64,000 nucleotides of DNA from Jiella endophytica (GCF_004519335.1 NZ_SOZD01000005.1:310001-374000); one strand, 5' to 3'; counted from the first letter of the stretch, positions 55,538-63,804 are shown. Notes: generated from the sequence alone by a model not told the origin. Numbers and translations: made by a program.

Positions 55538-56641
55538 CTATTCCATCGGCACATCGATGCCGACGAGATCCGGGCTTTTTGCCAGTTTCAGCTCGCGCGT
55601 CTGGTCGGGGCCGATGCGGCGCTGGCGCGAGCGAGGCTCGAGTTTCTGCGCCTCGCCCGTCTCGATCGCCCGTTCGATCGCGGCCAGCACGATCATGTCG
55701 AGCACGCCTTCCTCGCCGTTCGGCTCGGGATCGCGACCTTCGAGGATGCAGTCGGAGAAATACTCCGTCTCGCCGGCGAACTGATCGACGACCGGCGCTT
55801 CGTGATGGGTCGTCTCGCCGTTCGTGATGAGGTCGTAGGTGATCGCGGTGCCGGCGCCGAAGCCGAAGGCCGGGGCGATGTTCATCGCGCCTTCCGTGCC
55901 GACCAGATAGGCCTGGTCGACGCCTTCCGACGAATAGGAGAGGGTGAAGCTCGCTTGCCGCGCTTCGGTGAATTTCAGGATGACGCTGACGGTGTCGTCG
56001 CAGCCGAGGCCGCGGTCGGTGCGCGAGGCGAAGGCCATGACCTCGACCGGCTCGGCCTCGAAGAGGTTGCGCACGGCATTGATCGGATAGGTGCCCATGT
56101 CCGGCACCGGCCCCGCCCAGTAGCCGCTGGTGGCGCGATGGTTCGACGCCTTGACCGTCTGCGAGAAGGTCGAGGTGAAGAAGCGCGGCTTGCCGATCTC
56201 ACCCTTCCTTACTGCCTCGACCATGGCGACGGTGCCGGGTTCGCAGTGCAGCCGGTAGGCGATCATCAGCCTCGCGCCGGAAGCCTTTGTCGCCGCCTCG
56301 ATGGCCTCTGCGTCCTCGACGCTGACCTCCATCGGCTTTTCGAGAAGCACATGGATGCCCGCCTTCAGGGCCGGCTCGGCGAATTCCCGATGACGGAAGT
56401 TCGGCGTCGCGACATAGACCGCGTCGACCTTGCCGCTTTTCAGCATCGCCTCGTAGTCGTCATAGCCGTAGACGTCGAGGCCGTAGTGCTTGCCGAGTTC
56501 CTCGCCCTTGGCCCTGTCGCCCGTGACGATCGCCGTCATCAGCGAATTGGAGGTCTGCCCGACGCCCGGCATGAAGGCGGCCTGCGAGATCCAGCCGCCG
56601 CCGACGACGCCGTAGCGGATTTTTCCTTCGAGGCTCGCCAT
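55538..56641 (-). CDS. Gfo/Idh/MocA-family NAD(P)-dependent oxidoreductase
   Basis: A 367-residue sugar or inositol dehydrogenase-like enzyme. The dinucleotide-binding motif is YGVVGGGWISQAAFMPGVGQ, then VDAVYVATPNFRHREFAEPAL and the signature E-K-P in GIHVLLEKPMEVSVEDAEA. The C-terminal alpha/beta domain contains GPVPDMGTYPINAVRNLFEA, with the Asp-x-x-x-Tyr placing often found at the active site. ATG 56641 begins the Rossmann domain. It may oxidise or reduce a sugar derivative in the cytoplasm. There are no clustered sugar genes to suggest the substrate. Confidence 0.9.
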   Translation of the reverse strand: MASLEGKIRYGVVGGGWISQAAFMPGVGQTSNSLMTAIVTGDRAKGEELGKHYGLDVYGYDDYEAMLKSGKVDAVYVATPNFRHREFAEPALKAGIHVLLEKPMEVSVEDAEAIEAATKASGARLMIAYRLHCEPGTVAMVEAVRKGEIGKPRFFTSTFSQTVKASNHRATSGYWAGPVPDMGTYPINAVRNLFEAEPVEVMAFASRTDRGLGCDDTVSVILKFTEARQASFTLSYSSEGVDQAYLVGTEGAMNIAPAFGFGAGTAITYDLITNGETTHHEAPVVDQFAGETEYFSDCILEGRDPEPNGEEGVLDMIVLAAIERAIETGEAQKLEPRSRQRRIGPDQTRELKLAKSPDLVGIDVPME

Positions 56642-56853
56642 GGCAATTCCCGCGTCTCGGACTGAAGTGACTGTTCGTCGGCGAAGTAGCACCGTCCCGA
56701 AATTCGTCGAGATCGGAGGATTTCGGATGGGCGGCGTCGTTGTCGTCTTTAGGTTGTGTATAATTGATGATACAATCAAAATCTCAAGCGGTACGCGCGC
56801 ACAGCCTTCGGCGAGACCGGGCGTCGCGGGTGATCAAGACGGAGTTGACGACA

Positions 56854-57312
56854 ATGGAATTCGTCGAAGAGCGCGTGCGCACCGCAAAGGCGTATGCCGA
56901 AGCATTCGGCGGAGTATCGCGGGTTTTCGCCAATAAGGCGGCCGTCCACGCGCTGAACGAGAGAATCAAGGCGAATTGGTTTCAGTCGGCGCTCCGAGAA
57001 AAACGTTCGAAGCTCAAACTCGGAGACGGCATTTTGATCGTCGTTTCATTTCATCAGCGTGAAACATTTGTCGGAACGGTGATCAAGGATGCTTGGCCTG
57101 ACGTCGGACCTATAGCGTCCAATCCCGCTTTGGCCATCCACTGGTATAGGCAAAGTCCGAAGCTATACGCTGCCCCGAGTGGGGGATTTCGGCGAGAGGA
57201 AAGTTATCACTGGGACCGTGGGGGTTCGGCCGGCCAGTCCATCGACGACTTCCCGCAGCTGATCGGCGCGGAGCCACGCGCAGACCGCTGTTATATGCCG
57301 CAACATCCCTGA
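56854..57312 (+). CDS. Orphan protein of unknown function in AT-richer DNA
   Basis: A 152-residue protein that I cannot place in a family. It has a helical start (EFVEERVRTAKAYAEAFGGV), a central beta-like part (KLGDGILIVVSFHQRETFVG, TVIKDAWPDVGPIASNPALA) and an aromatic C-terminal part (SYHWDRGGSAGQSIDDFPQL). ATG 56854 is preceded by GGAG, about 10 bases away. Both the gene and its upstream region (TATAAT at 56759-56764) are AT-richer than the neighbours, a sign of recent transfer. A frame upstream (from 56764) adds an unlikely leader. Confidence 0.6.
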   Translation: MEFVEERVRTAKAYAEAFGGVSRVFANKAAVHALNERIKANWFQSALREKRSKLKLGDGILIVVSFHQRETFVGTVIKDAWPDVGPIASNPALAIHWYRQSPKLYAAPSGGFRREESYHWDRGGSAGQSIDDFPQLIGAEPRADRCYMPQHP

Positions 57313-57361
57313 GACTTCGCCGTCGCGGCTGGGGCTTTGTCCGTTGAGTGGCAACGCCTTT

Positions 57362-57474
57362 GGCAAGACCGAATTCACCGCCATGTGAGATGCCGATACG
57401 GGCTTGCCAGATGTATCCACTGGGTGGTGCACGTGTTACTTCCTCCCTGAATTCGAGCATCAGGGAGGTACACA
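57362..57474 (+). promoter_or_regulatory. metY leader with a hairpin that masks the ribosome-binding site
   Basis: CCTCCCTGA (57442-57450) pairs perfectly with TCAGGGAGG (57460-57468) over a 9-base loop. The right arm contains the whole AGGGAGG ribosome-binding site, which lies 6 bases before the metY ATG. Upstream, GGCAAG (57362-57367) can pair with CTTGCC (57403-57408), and CCAC with GTGG (57417-57427). This layout suggests a leader that controls translation of metY. It does not match the SAM-II or SAH riboswitch sequences I know. Confidence 0.6.
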
Positions 57475-58752
57475 ATGAGCGAACCGAAATTCGAGACGCT
57501 GGCGATCCATGCGGGCGCCCAGCCGGACCCCGCGACCGGGGCGCGTGCGACGCCGATCTACCAGACCACGTCCTTCGTCTTCGACGACGTCGACCACGCC
57601 GCCTCGCTGTTCGGGCTCCAGCAGTTCGGCAACATCTACACCCGCATCATGAATCCCACCCAGGCGGTGCTGGAGGAGCGGGTCGCGGCGCTGGAAGGCG
57701 GCACTGCGGCGCTGGCTGTCGCCTCCGGCCATGCCGCTCAGATGATCGTCTTTCAGGCGCTGATGCGGCCGGGCGAGGAGTTCGTTGCCTCGCGCAAGCT
57801 CTATGGCGGCTCGATCAACCAGTTCGGCCACGCCTTCAAATCCTTCGACTGGCGGGTGAAATGGGCCGATCCCTTCGATCTCGCCGACATCGAGGCGCAG
57901 ATCACCGAGAAGACCAAGGCGATCTTCATCGAGTCCATCGCCAATCCGGGCGGCGTCGTCCTCGACATCGCTGCGATCGCTAAGATCGCCCATCGCCACA
58001 AGCTGCCGCTGATCGTCGACAACACCATGGCGACGCCGTATCTCTGCCGGCCGCTCGAGCATGGGGCCGACATCGTCGTCCATTCGCTGACGAAGTTCAT
58101 GGGCGGCCATGGCAACTCGATGGGTGGCGTTATCGTCGACGGCGGCAGCTTCGACTGGTCGGCCGACGACCGCTATCCGATGCTGTCGGAGCCGCGGCCG
58201 GAATATAACGGCATCGTCCTCCACGAGACCTTCGGCAACTTCGCCTTCGCCATCGCCTGCCGGGTGCTCGGCCTGCGCGATCTCGGCCCGGCCATCTCGC
58301 CGTTCAACGCCTTCATGATCCTCACCGGCATCGAGACGCTGCCGCTGCGCATGCAGCGGCACTGCGACAACGCCTTGACGGTCGCCGAGCACCTGCAGGG
58401 CCACGAGCAGGTCGCCTGGGTCTCCTATGCCGGGCTGCCGGGCGATCTCTCCCACGAGCGGATGCAGACCTACTGCCCGAAGGGCGCGGGCGCCGTCTTC
58501 ACCTTCGGTCTCAAGGGCGGCTACGAAGCGGGCGTCAAGTTCGTCGAGGCGCTGGAGCTGTTCTCCCACCTTGCCAATATCGGCGACACCCGCTCGCTGG
58601 TGATCCACCCGGCCTCGACCACCCACCGCCAGCTTGCCGACGACCAGAAGACCGCCGCCGGCGCCGGGCCGGACGTCGTGCGCCTGTCGATCGGCATCGA
58701 GGAGGTCTCCGATATCATCGCCGATCTCGACCAAGCGCTGGCGAAGATCTGA
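57475..58752 (+). CDS. metY: O-acetylhomoserine sulfhydrylase (aminocarboxypropyltransferase)
   Basis: A 425-residue PLP enzyme of the Cys/Met metabolism family. It makes homocysteine from O-acetylhomoserine and sulphide. Family blocks: FETLAIHAGAQPDPATGARA, PIYQTTSFVF, IYTRIMNPTQAVLEERVAAL and the PLP lysine Lys207 in VVHSLTKFMGGHG. The long insert after the lysine (EPRPEYNGIVLHETFGNFAF) separates MetY from MetZ/MetB. Its strong AGGGAGG site is locked in a hairpin, so translation may be controlled. A 12-base-pair hairpin follows the stop. Confidence 0.93.
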   Translation: MSEPKFETLAIHAGAQPDPATGARATPIYQTTSFVFDDVDHAASLFGLQQFGNIYTRIMNPTQAVLEERVAALEGGTAALAVASGHAAQMIVFQALMRPGEEFVASRKLYGGSINQFGHAFKSFDWRVKWADPFDLADIEAQITEKTKAIFIESIANPGGVVLDIAAIAKIAHRHKLPLIVDNTMATPYLCRPLEHGADIVVHSLTKFMGGHGNSMGGVIVDGGSFDWSADDRYPMLSEPRPEYNGIVLHETFGNFAFAIACRVLGLRDLGPAISPFNAFMILTGIETLPLRMQRHCDNALTVAEHLQGHEQVAWVSYAGLPGDLSHERMQTYCPKGAGAVFTFGLKGGYEAGVKFVEALELFSHLANIGDTRSLVIHPASTTHRQLADDQKTAAGAGPDVVRLSIGIEEVSDIIADLDQALAKI

Positions 58753-58763
58753 CGGTGTGAGCG

Positions 58764-58793
58764 GCCCGGTGCATCACCTTCGATGCGCCGGGC
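58764..58793 (+). terminator. Hairpin after metY
   Basis: A 12-base-pair stem (GCCCGGTGCATC with GATGCGCCGGGC, one G-U pair) and a 6-base loop lie 11 bases after the metY stop. There is no T-run, so it may act as an mRNA-stabilising end or a weak terminator. Confidence 0.6.
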
Positions 58794-58940
58794 GCTGCCT
58801 GCGGCAACGGCCGGTCCCAAAGGCGTCGCGATGGCGCTCCGACGGCCGCCAACGATGCGCCGCGACAAGCTTCCCCGGCCAGGCAGGGCTGCCATGCGGG
58901 AACGGCTGCGCCGGCTGCGCATTCCCGCCCGTCTGCCGAT

Positions 58941-59055
58941 CGTCAAAAGCATCGGCCCGAAAATCGGAACCGATTTTCTCGAAAGCACGATGCGGTGATT
59001 CAATGACTGAGAGCGTTCTCCGTGCGTCCATTCGGACGCGCGGCGCTCCAGCGGC
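58941..59055. repeat. Dispersed palindromic intergenic element
   Basis: Two palindromes about 45 bases apart form this element: GAAAATCGG-AA-CCGATTTTC (58959-58978) and GCGTCC-ATTC-GGACGC (59024-59039). Together with the linking AGCACGATGC and GAGCGTTCTCCG they match a repeat that I recall as frequent between genes in Rhizobiales. A second copy of the latter core is at 14765-14782 in this window. The whole gap 58753-59081 contains no gene. Confidence 0.6.
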
Positions 59056-59081
59056 GAGCGGCACCGGACCAAGGAGCGACC

Positions 59082-59429
59082 ATGACCGACCATCTGATCC
59101 GTTTCGACAAGGCGGGCGTCGAGCCCGAAACGGCATCGCCGGACAAGGAGAAGGTGAAGAGCGGACGGCCGACCAACAGGACCTGGAACCTCGAGGACGA
59201 CGGCAACGGGCTCTATGCCGGCATCTGGGAATCCACCGCTGGCGAGTGGGATGTCGACTATACCGAGTGGGAGTTCTTCCACATTCTCGAAGGCGTCTCG
59301 ATCCTGACCGAGGAGGGCGGCGAGCCGCTCAAGCTGATGGCCGGCGACAGCTTCGTCATCCGGCCCGGCTTCAAGGGGCGCTGGAAGGTCGTCGAGCCGA
59401 CGAAGAAGCATTACGTCGTGAAGGTGTGA
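59082..59429 (+). CDS. Cupin-domain protein
   Basis: A 115-residue single-domain cupin, of the small DUF861-like (cupin 3) type. The strands run NGLYAGIWESTAGEWDVDYT, EWEFFHILEGVSILTEEGGE and LMAGDSFVIRPGFKGRWKVV, with a conserved E-F-x-x-I-L-E-G turn. Few histidines are in the usual metal sites, so metal binding is uncertain. ATG 59082 has AAGGAG 6 bases upstream. Similar proteins occur beside amino-acid or ureidoglycolate-type genes, but here the gene is isolated between repeats. Confidence 0.85.
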   Translation: MTDHLIRFDKAGVEPETASPDKEKVKSGRPTNRTWNLEDDGNGLYAGIWESTAGEWDVDYTEWEFFHILEGVSILTEEGGEPLKLMAGDSFVIRPGFKGRWKVVEPTKKHYVVKV

Positions 59430-59465
59430 GGCTGCGGGCTGTACCGCTGGCGCCCTCGCACCTTC

Positions 59466-59508
59466 ACCCTTCGAGGCTCGCTTCGCTCGCACCTCGGGAT
59501 GACGAGGC
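59466..59508. repeat. REP-like intergenic element, copy 1
   Basis: The sequence runs CCCTTCGAGGCTC...GCACCTCGGGATGACGAGG. The CTTCGAGG and CCTC-GGATGA ends are those of a widespread alphaproteobacterial intergenic repeat. Its accidental translation gives the pattern HPEVRAKRASKGE. Confidence 0.75.
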
Positions 59509-59654
59509 TCTTCGGCCCTGTGCTTAAAGAATGGATGCCAGGCTTTCCGACGCCTTCGGGCGGTAAACGGGCGAGGACGCCGCGTGATATTTGATGCGGC
59601 GATACGGCCGGGCTCCCGACACATGGGCAACAGCGACCGCCGCGCCAATGAAAG

Positions 59655-59713
59655 CCCCTCATCCTGAGGTGCGTAGCCGCTCGGAGAGTGGCGGAGCCTC
59701 GAAGGGCGAGGGG
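59655..59713. repeat. REP-like intergenic element, copy 2 (opposite orientation)
   Basis: It starts CCCCTCATCCTGAGGTGCG and ends GCCTCGAAGGGCGAGGGG, so the ends are inverted repeats and the order is reversed relative to copies 1 and 3. Confidence 0.75.
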
Positions 59714-59762
59714 CTCCGACACCGAAGCGGCATGCGCCGAACGCCTCCAAGACCGGCATCCG

Positions 59763-59811
59763 CACGCTCGCCCTTCGAGGCCGCCTGCGGCGGCACCTCA
59801 GGGTGAGGGTG
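59763..59811. repeat. REP-like intergenic element, copy 3
   Basis: CGCCCTTCGAGGCCGC and CACCTCAGGGTGAGGGTG flank a short GC hairpin. This is the third copy within 350 bases. The gap 59430-59942 has no gene and otherwise only short unpaired spacers. Confidence 0.75.
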
Positions 59812-59942
59812 CTTGGGTTGCGACGCTGCAGCTCGACGAATGATGAGCGGGTTCAGTTCTTTTTGGCCCGGCAGCGCGGCCGAGCGCGCGATACGCAGAG
59901 TTGTCCCGACGGGCCGGGAACGACAAAGCGGCGGGGCCGCCC

Positions 59943-61229
59943 TCAGGTCGAGCGACCAGGCGCGGCGTCCAGCCGCTTCAGCCCATGAAAGTGCCAGCTG
60001 TCGCGGTAACGCGGGCGCGTCGCAAGGCGCAGCCCCGGACACCGTGCGAACAGCCGCGTCAGAGCGATCTGCAGCTCCAGCCGAGCAAGCGGAGCGCCGA
60101 TGCAGAAATGGATGCCGCCGCCGAAGGCGGTGATCGTCTTTGCCGAGCGGTCGAGAAAACGGCCGGGCAGGAAGACGTCCGGATCGTCATAGGCGGCGGG
60201 GTCGCGATTGGCCGCGGCAAGCAGCAGCGCCACCTTGTCGCCGCGGGCCAGCCGGACACCGCCCGACAGCTCGACCGGTTCCAGCGCATAGCGCTCGAAG
60301 AGATGCAGTGGCGGGTCGAAGCGGAGGGTCTCCTCGACGGCGGCTTCGGCCGCCGCATCGCTGGCAAGGAGCGAAGCCGGATCGGCACCGGTCGCCGCAC
60401 TCCATTCCAGGATGGTCGTTACCGCATTGCCGATCTGGTGAACCGTCGCCTCGTGCCCGGCATTGAGAAGCAGCACGACCAGCGAGATCAGCTCGTCCCG
60501 TTCGAGCCTGCCGGCCTCGCTTTCGGCGGCGATCAGCGCCGAGACGAGATCGTCGCCGGGTCGCTTCGATTTCGCCTGGACGACGTCGCGCAGAAAGGAC
60601 GCGAAGTCCTTGGCTGCATCGTTCGCAGCCATCTCGGTCTGCGGGGTGCGACCGGGCGTGTACATCGCCACCATGCGGTGCGACCAGTCGAGCAGCCGGT
60701 CGGCGGCCTCTCGCGGCACGCCGATGAGATCGGCGATTACCAGGACGGGCAGAGGCGCCGCATAGGCCGTGACGAGATCGACCGTGTCCGACGTCTCGAA
60801 ACCGTCGATGAGCCGGTCGGCGATCGCCGCGATCTTCGGCGCCAGTCGCTCGATCTGGCGCGAAACGAAGGCCTTCGTCAGCAGCCCCCGCAGCCTCGTA
60901 TGGGTCGGCGGCTCGAGCTCCAGCAGCGAGTTCGCCTCGAGCGCGTAGAAGGCCGCAAGATGCGCCGGCTTGCCGGAAAAATCCGGCCGCCCCTCGACAT
61001 TATCGGGAACGATCCGTCCGAAGCGGCGGTCCCTCAGGATCGACGAGACCAGATCGTGCCTCGCGACGGCGAGGGCGCCGACCGCCTCCCACCGCGCCAT
61101 GCCGCCGGCCCGGAGGAACGCGGCATAGGCGGGGTAGGGGTTCTGGAAGAAGGCCGGGTCGCGCGGATCGAGCGTGAGTTCGCCGGCGGCGAGGCGAAAG
61201 TCTGGGGGGAGGGCGAGATCGTCGGACAT
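59943..61229 (-). CDS. Cytochrome P450
   Basis: A 428-residue soluble bacterial P450. The heme-binding loop is FGGGIHFCIGAPLARLELQI with Cys376 as ligand. The K-helix is VEETLRFDPPLHLFER (E-x-x-R region), and the I-helix is LLLNAGHEATVHQIGNAVTT, where A-G-H-E-A-T replaces the more common A-G-x-E-T-T. It needs a separate ferredoxin and reductase, which are not next to it. It could hydroxylate a fatty acid, terpene or xenobiotic; the substrate is unknown. The gene is monocistronic, followed by the REP cluster. Confidence 0.93.
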   Translation of the reverse strand: MSDDLALPPDFRLAAGELTLDPRDPAFFQNPYPAYAAFLRAGGMARWEAVGALAVARHDLVSSILRDRRFGRIVPDNVEGRPDFSGKPAHLAAFYALEANSLLELEPPTHTRLRGLLTKAFVSRQIERLAPKIAAIADRLIDGFETSDTVDLVTAYAAPLPVLVIADLIGVPREAADRLLDWSHRMVAMYTPGRTPQTEMAANDAAKDFASFLRDVVQAKSKRPGDDLVSALIAAESEAGRLERDELISLVVLLLNAGHEATVHQIGNAVTTILEWSAATGADPASLLASDAAAEAAVEETLRFDPPLHLFERYALEPVELSGGVRLARGDKVALLLAAANRDPAAYDDPDVFLPGRFLDRSAKTITAFGGGIHFCIGAPLARLELQIALTRLFARCPGLRLATRPRYRDSWHFHGLKRLDAAPGRST

Positions 61230-61465
61230 GCCGCTTCATCGCGCCGGCTTTGCTCCGACGCAATGGGCCTGTCCGCAATAGGCCAGTGCGCAATAAGCTA
61301 TTACGGATGGCTCGGGGCCGACAACTCCGCAGGAGAAGAGCCAGCGAGCCGCGGCATGGGACAAGGCGCGTCTGCGGCTAGCCGCTGGGGCGTTTTGCCG
61401 ACCGGAGACGCACAAACTCGCCGAAAGCCGTCAATTCCCGCTGATGGCTGTCGAGATTGCGTTAC

Positions 61466-62188
61466 TCAGCAGGAGCCGCGCAGATGCACCTGCTTCCAGC
61501 CGCTGCGCTCGCCGCGGACCTTCACGGTTACCTGCCTGGTGCCGTATTCCGCCGGGATGACCCGCGCGACCTGATGCTCCGGCTCGATCACGCCCCATTC
61601 GCGGACGGTCTCGTAGCGAGGCGCGACGACATAGCGTTCGACCGTCGCTTCGCGCACCAGCACCCTTTCGCGGGAGATGCCGTACCGGGCGGGGATCACC
61701 TCGGTCCATTCCCGGCCGGGCACGACGATGGCGCGGGTGCTCGAGCCGTAGCGTGGCGCGACGGCGATGCGGCAATAGACCCGCTTGCCGTTGACGATCC
61801 GCCATTCGAAGCGATCGCCTCCCGGCTCGAGCAGCACGGGCTCGGACACCGTCTGATAGGTCGACGGCGCGGCTCGGCGGATGACCTGTGCCGGTTCGAG
61901 GACGATCTGCTTCTCGACGTAGCGATATTCGGCCGGGACGTGGCGCTCCGTGACGCCCCCTGGCTCGACCAGCACCTCCCGGGTGACCCAGCCGTAGCGG
62001 GCGGGGACGACGTCATAGACCCGTTCCGCCGGGCGGACGACATAGGTCTCCTCGACCGTCGCATAGGCCGCCGGTTCCACCACCGGCTGATAGCAGGCAG
62101 TCGGGCTGCCGCCGGCGCTCGCCGGGGCGATGGCCAGCGAGAGACTGCTCGCGGCGGTCAATAGAGCGATGAGCGGTCTTGCAGCCAT
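61466..62188 (-). CDS. Secreted tandem-repeat protein (PAxY...V repeats)
   Basis: A 240-residue exported protein. A signal peptide (LIALLTAASSLSLAIAPASA) is followed by about eight imperfect repeats of roughly 23 residues. The units open with P-A-x-Y and have alternate hydrophobics and a V-x-P turn: VPARYGWVTREVLVEPGG, VPAEYRYVEKQIVLEPAQ, APSTYQTVSEPVLLEPGG, IPARYGISRERVLVREAT, IPAEYGTRQVTVKVRG. A few cysteines (ACYQP, VYCRI, final GSC) may form disulphides. Similar repeats occur in cell-wall-associated proteins of other bacteria. I predict a beta-solenoid or string of small beta units in the periplasm or on the surface. The function is unknown. Confidence 0.8.
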   Translation of the reverse strand: MAARPLIALLTAASSLSLAIAPASAGGSPTACYQPVVEPAAYATVEETYVVRPAERVYDVVPARYGWVTREVLVEPGGVTERHVPAEYRYVEKQIVLEPAQVIRRAAPSTYQTVSEPVLLEPGGDRFEWRIVNGKRVYCRIAVAPRYGSSTRAIVVPGREWTEVIPARYGISRERVLVREATVERYVVAPRYETVREWGVIEPEHQVARVIPAEYGTRQVTVKVRGERSGWKQVHLRGSC

Positions 62189-62339
62189 ACCCGTTCTCCC
62201 GGATCGATACCTCGTCGAAACCAGGATAACGCGCTTTCCTTCAAAGCGTATCGAAGTAGAACGGTCTGACTGCGGCTAGGGTTAAACTCGCATAATTGAA
62301 TGAAATGCCGTGTATCACTCTTGAGACGGTGCCCGGTCT

Positions 62340-63302
62340 TCAGTGCCGATGCTTCTTCTCGATGCCGATCAGCCAGTCGCGCCAGTTCAGCCGTTCGCCA
62401 TAACGCTCGAACAGACGGGAGTCCTTGTGTTCGGCAAAGAGCGCGTAGTTGAGCACGGCAACGAAGGTGACGCCGCCGATCGTATTGCCGAGCAGCACCG
62501 GCAGGACGAACTCCGGAAACAGTGGCAGGAGATCGACGTCGGACTCGCGGAAGGCGAGGAAGAACACCTCCACGGACGAGGTAATGACGTGAAAGAAGGC
62601 CCCGACGCCGATGAAATACATCAGCAGCCAGACGACCAGGATGCGCGAGACGGTGTCCTTGCAGGCATGCACCAGCCAGACCATGGCGGCGACGATCCAG
62701 CCGGCGATGATCGCCTTCGAGAAGATCTTGAACCAGCCGGTCTCATGGGCATGCCGGCCGATCTCGATGGCCTTTTCGAGCCGCGGCGCGTCGAGTACGT
62801 CGAAATAGGCGAGGAGGGCGGCGACGCCGACGGCGCCGACCATGTTGGCGACGAGCACCACCAGCCACAGCCGCGCGAGATTGGCGACACTGGCAAGCTT
62901 CGTCAGCACCAGCACCACCGGTGTCAGGGTGTTCTCGGTGAAGAGCTGGTAGCGGCCGAGAACGATGATCAGGAAGCCGACCGGATAGAGCAGGTTGCCG
63001 ACGACGCCGGGCGTCGCCTCGTGGGCCGTCTCGGCGAAGATGACGCGGGCGAGAAAGGTCAGGCCGAGCGCACCGCCGGCGCCGAGGCCGCTCCAGAACA
63101 GATAGCGGTTCGTCGCGTCGAGTTCGTGGTCGGCGACCGAGAGGACGCGGGCGAAGATCTCCTCGAAGGAGAAGAAGTCGCGGATCGTCGAGCCGTCGGA
63201 GGGGGCATTGTCCAGCGACTCTTCCGGATCCCGCCGGGCCTTTTCCGCCTCGTCGGCGTCTTCGTTGAGGTCGTCCCGAGCGATATTGGCCTCGCGCACC
63301 AT
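62340..63302 (-). CDS. Formate/nitrite transporter (FNT) family protein
   Basis: A 320-residue inner-membrane protein of the FNT family (YfdC-like branch). After a charged cytoplasmic N-terminus of about 60 residues (AEKARRDPEESLDNAPSDGS) six helices follow. Helix pairs include FWSGLGAGGALGLTFLARVI, YPVGFLIIVLGRYQLFTENT, AIIAGWIVAAMVWLVHACKD and VLLGNTIGGVTFVAVLNYAL. The family forms pentamers that pass formate, nitrite or other small anions. The E-N-T-L and G-N-x-x-G segments are diagnostic. It is divergent from ftsB. The exact substrate is unknown. Confidence 0.9.
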   Translation of the reverse strand: MVREANIARDDLNEDADEAEKARRDPEESLDNAPSDGSTIRDFFSFEEIFARVLSVADHELDATNRYLFWSGLGAGGALGLTFLARVIFAETAHEATPGVVGNLLYPVGFLIIVLGRYQLFTENTLTPVVLVLTKLASVANLARLWLVVLVANMVGAVGVAALLAYFDVLDAPRLEKAIEIGRHAHETGWFKIFSKAIIAGWIVAAMVWLVHACKDTVSRILVVWLLMYFIGVGAFFHVITSSVEVFFLAFRESDVDLLPLFPEFVLPVLLGNTIGGVTFVAVLNYALFAEHKDSRLFERYGERLNWRDWLIGIEKKHRH

Positions 63303-63442
63303 CGACGTGTTTTCCGCGCCTGACGTCCCGGACCCTTTCCGGGATCAATCGCCGGCCGATGAGAGGATAGGGTGGCAAGGGCCTGAAAGAATGGGCGCAA
63401 TCGCTACCGCGTGCATTTTGCTTCGCCTGCAGGCGCGGCGGG

Positions 63443-63457
63443 TTTACGCCGGCTTAA
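63443..63457. promoter_or_regulatory. CtrA-type box upstream of ftsB
   Basis: TTTA-CGCCGGC-TTAA differs from TTAA-N7-TTAA at one position, and its second half reads TTAACCA. It ends 38 bases before the ftsB ATG. CtrA control of a division gene is plausible; the single mismatch and chance occurrence in intergenic DNA must be considered. Confidence 0.45.
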
Positions 63458-63495
63458 CCAAGCCCGTGCGAATCTGGCGGTCCCCGGAGGCCTCC

Positions 63496-63804
63496 ATGCA
63501 CACGATCCAGAAACGCAAGTCGTTTTTCGGCAAGCTGATCATTCCCGCGCTCACCTCGGCGGTGCTCGCCTATTTCGTGCTGCACGCCAAGACCGGGCAA
63601 TATGGCAGCGAGGCGAAGCAGGCCTTTTCCCGCCAGCTGGCCGTGCGCAATGCCGAATATGCCGAGCTGCTGGCCGAGCGCGACGCGCTGGAACGGCGTG
63701 TCAAGGCGATGAAGGACGGCACCCTCGAAAAGGACATGGTCGACGAGAATGCCCGCCGGGCGCTGAATGTCGCCCGCGAGGACGAGATCGTCATCCTGCG
63801 CTGA
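63496..63804 (+). CDS. ftsB: Septum formation initiator FtsB (DivIC family)
   Basis: A 102-residue bitopic division protein. A short cytoplasmic start (HTIQKRKSFFGK) is followed by one membrane helix (LIIPALTSAVLAYFVLHA). A periplasmic coiled coil comes next (RQLAVRNAEYAELLAERDAL, RVKAMKDGTLEKDMVDENAR). FtsB forms a complex with FtsL and FtsQ. The ATG at 63496 has GGAGG 5 bases upstream. In related genomes it lies between eno and the pyruvate dehydrogenase genes; what follows here lies outside the window. Confidence 0.93.
   Translation: MHTIQKRKSFFGKLIIPALTSAVLAYFVLHAKTGQYGSEAKQAFSRQLAVRNAEYAELLAERDALERRVKAMKDGTLEKDMVDENARRALNVAREDEIVILR

Noticed and set aside
57163-57432. 89-codon minus-strand frame opposite the orphan gene and metY leader
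   Set aside because: It opposes the plus-strand gene and leader, with no start signal; composition is not convincing.
57313-57474. SAM-II or SAH riboswitch upstream of metY
   Set aside because: The conserved sequence blocks of those riboswitches that I can recall are not present; only the masking hairpin is supported.
58521-60042. Minus-strand frames with HPEVRAKRASKGE-like segments
   Set aside because: These are accidental translations of REP-like intergenic repeats, a known source of false genes.
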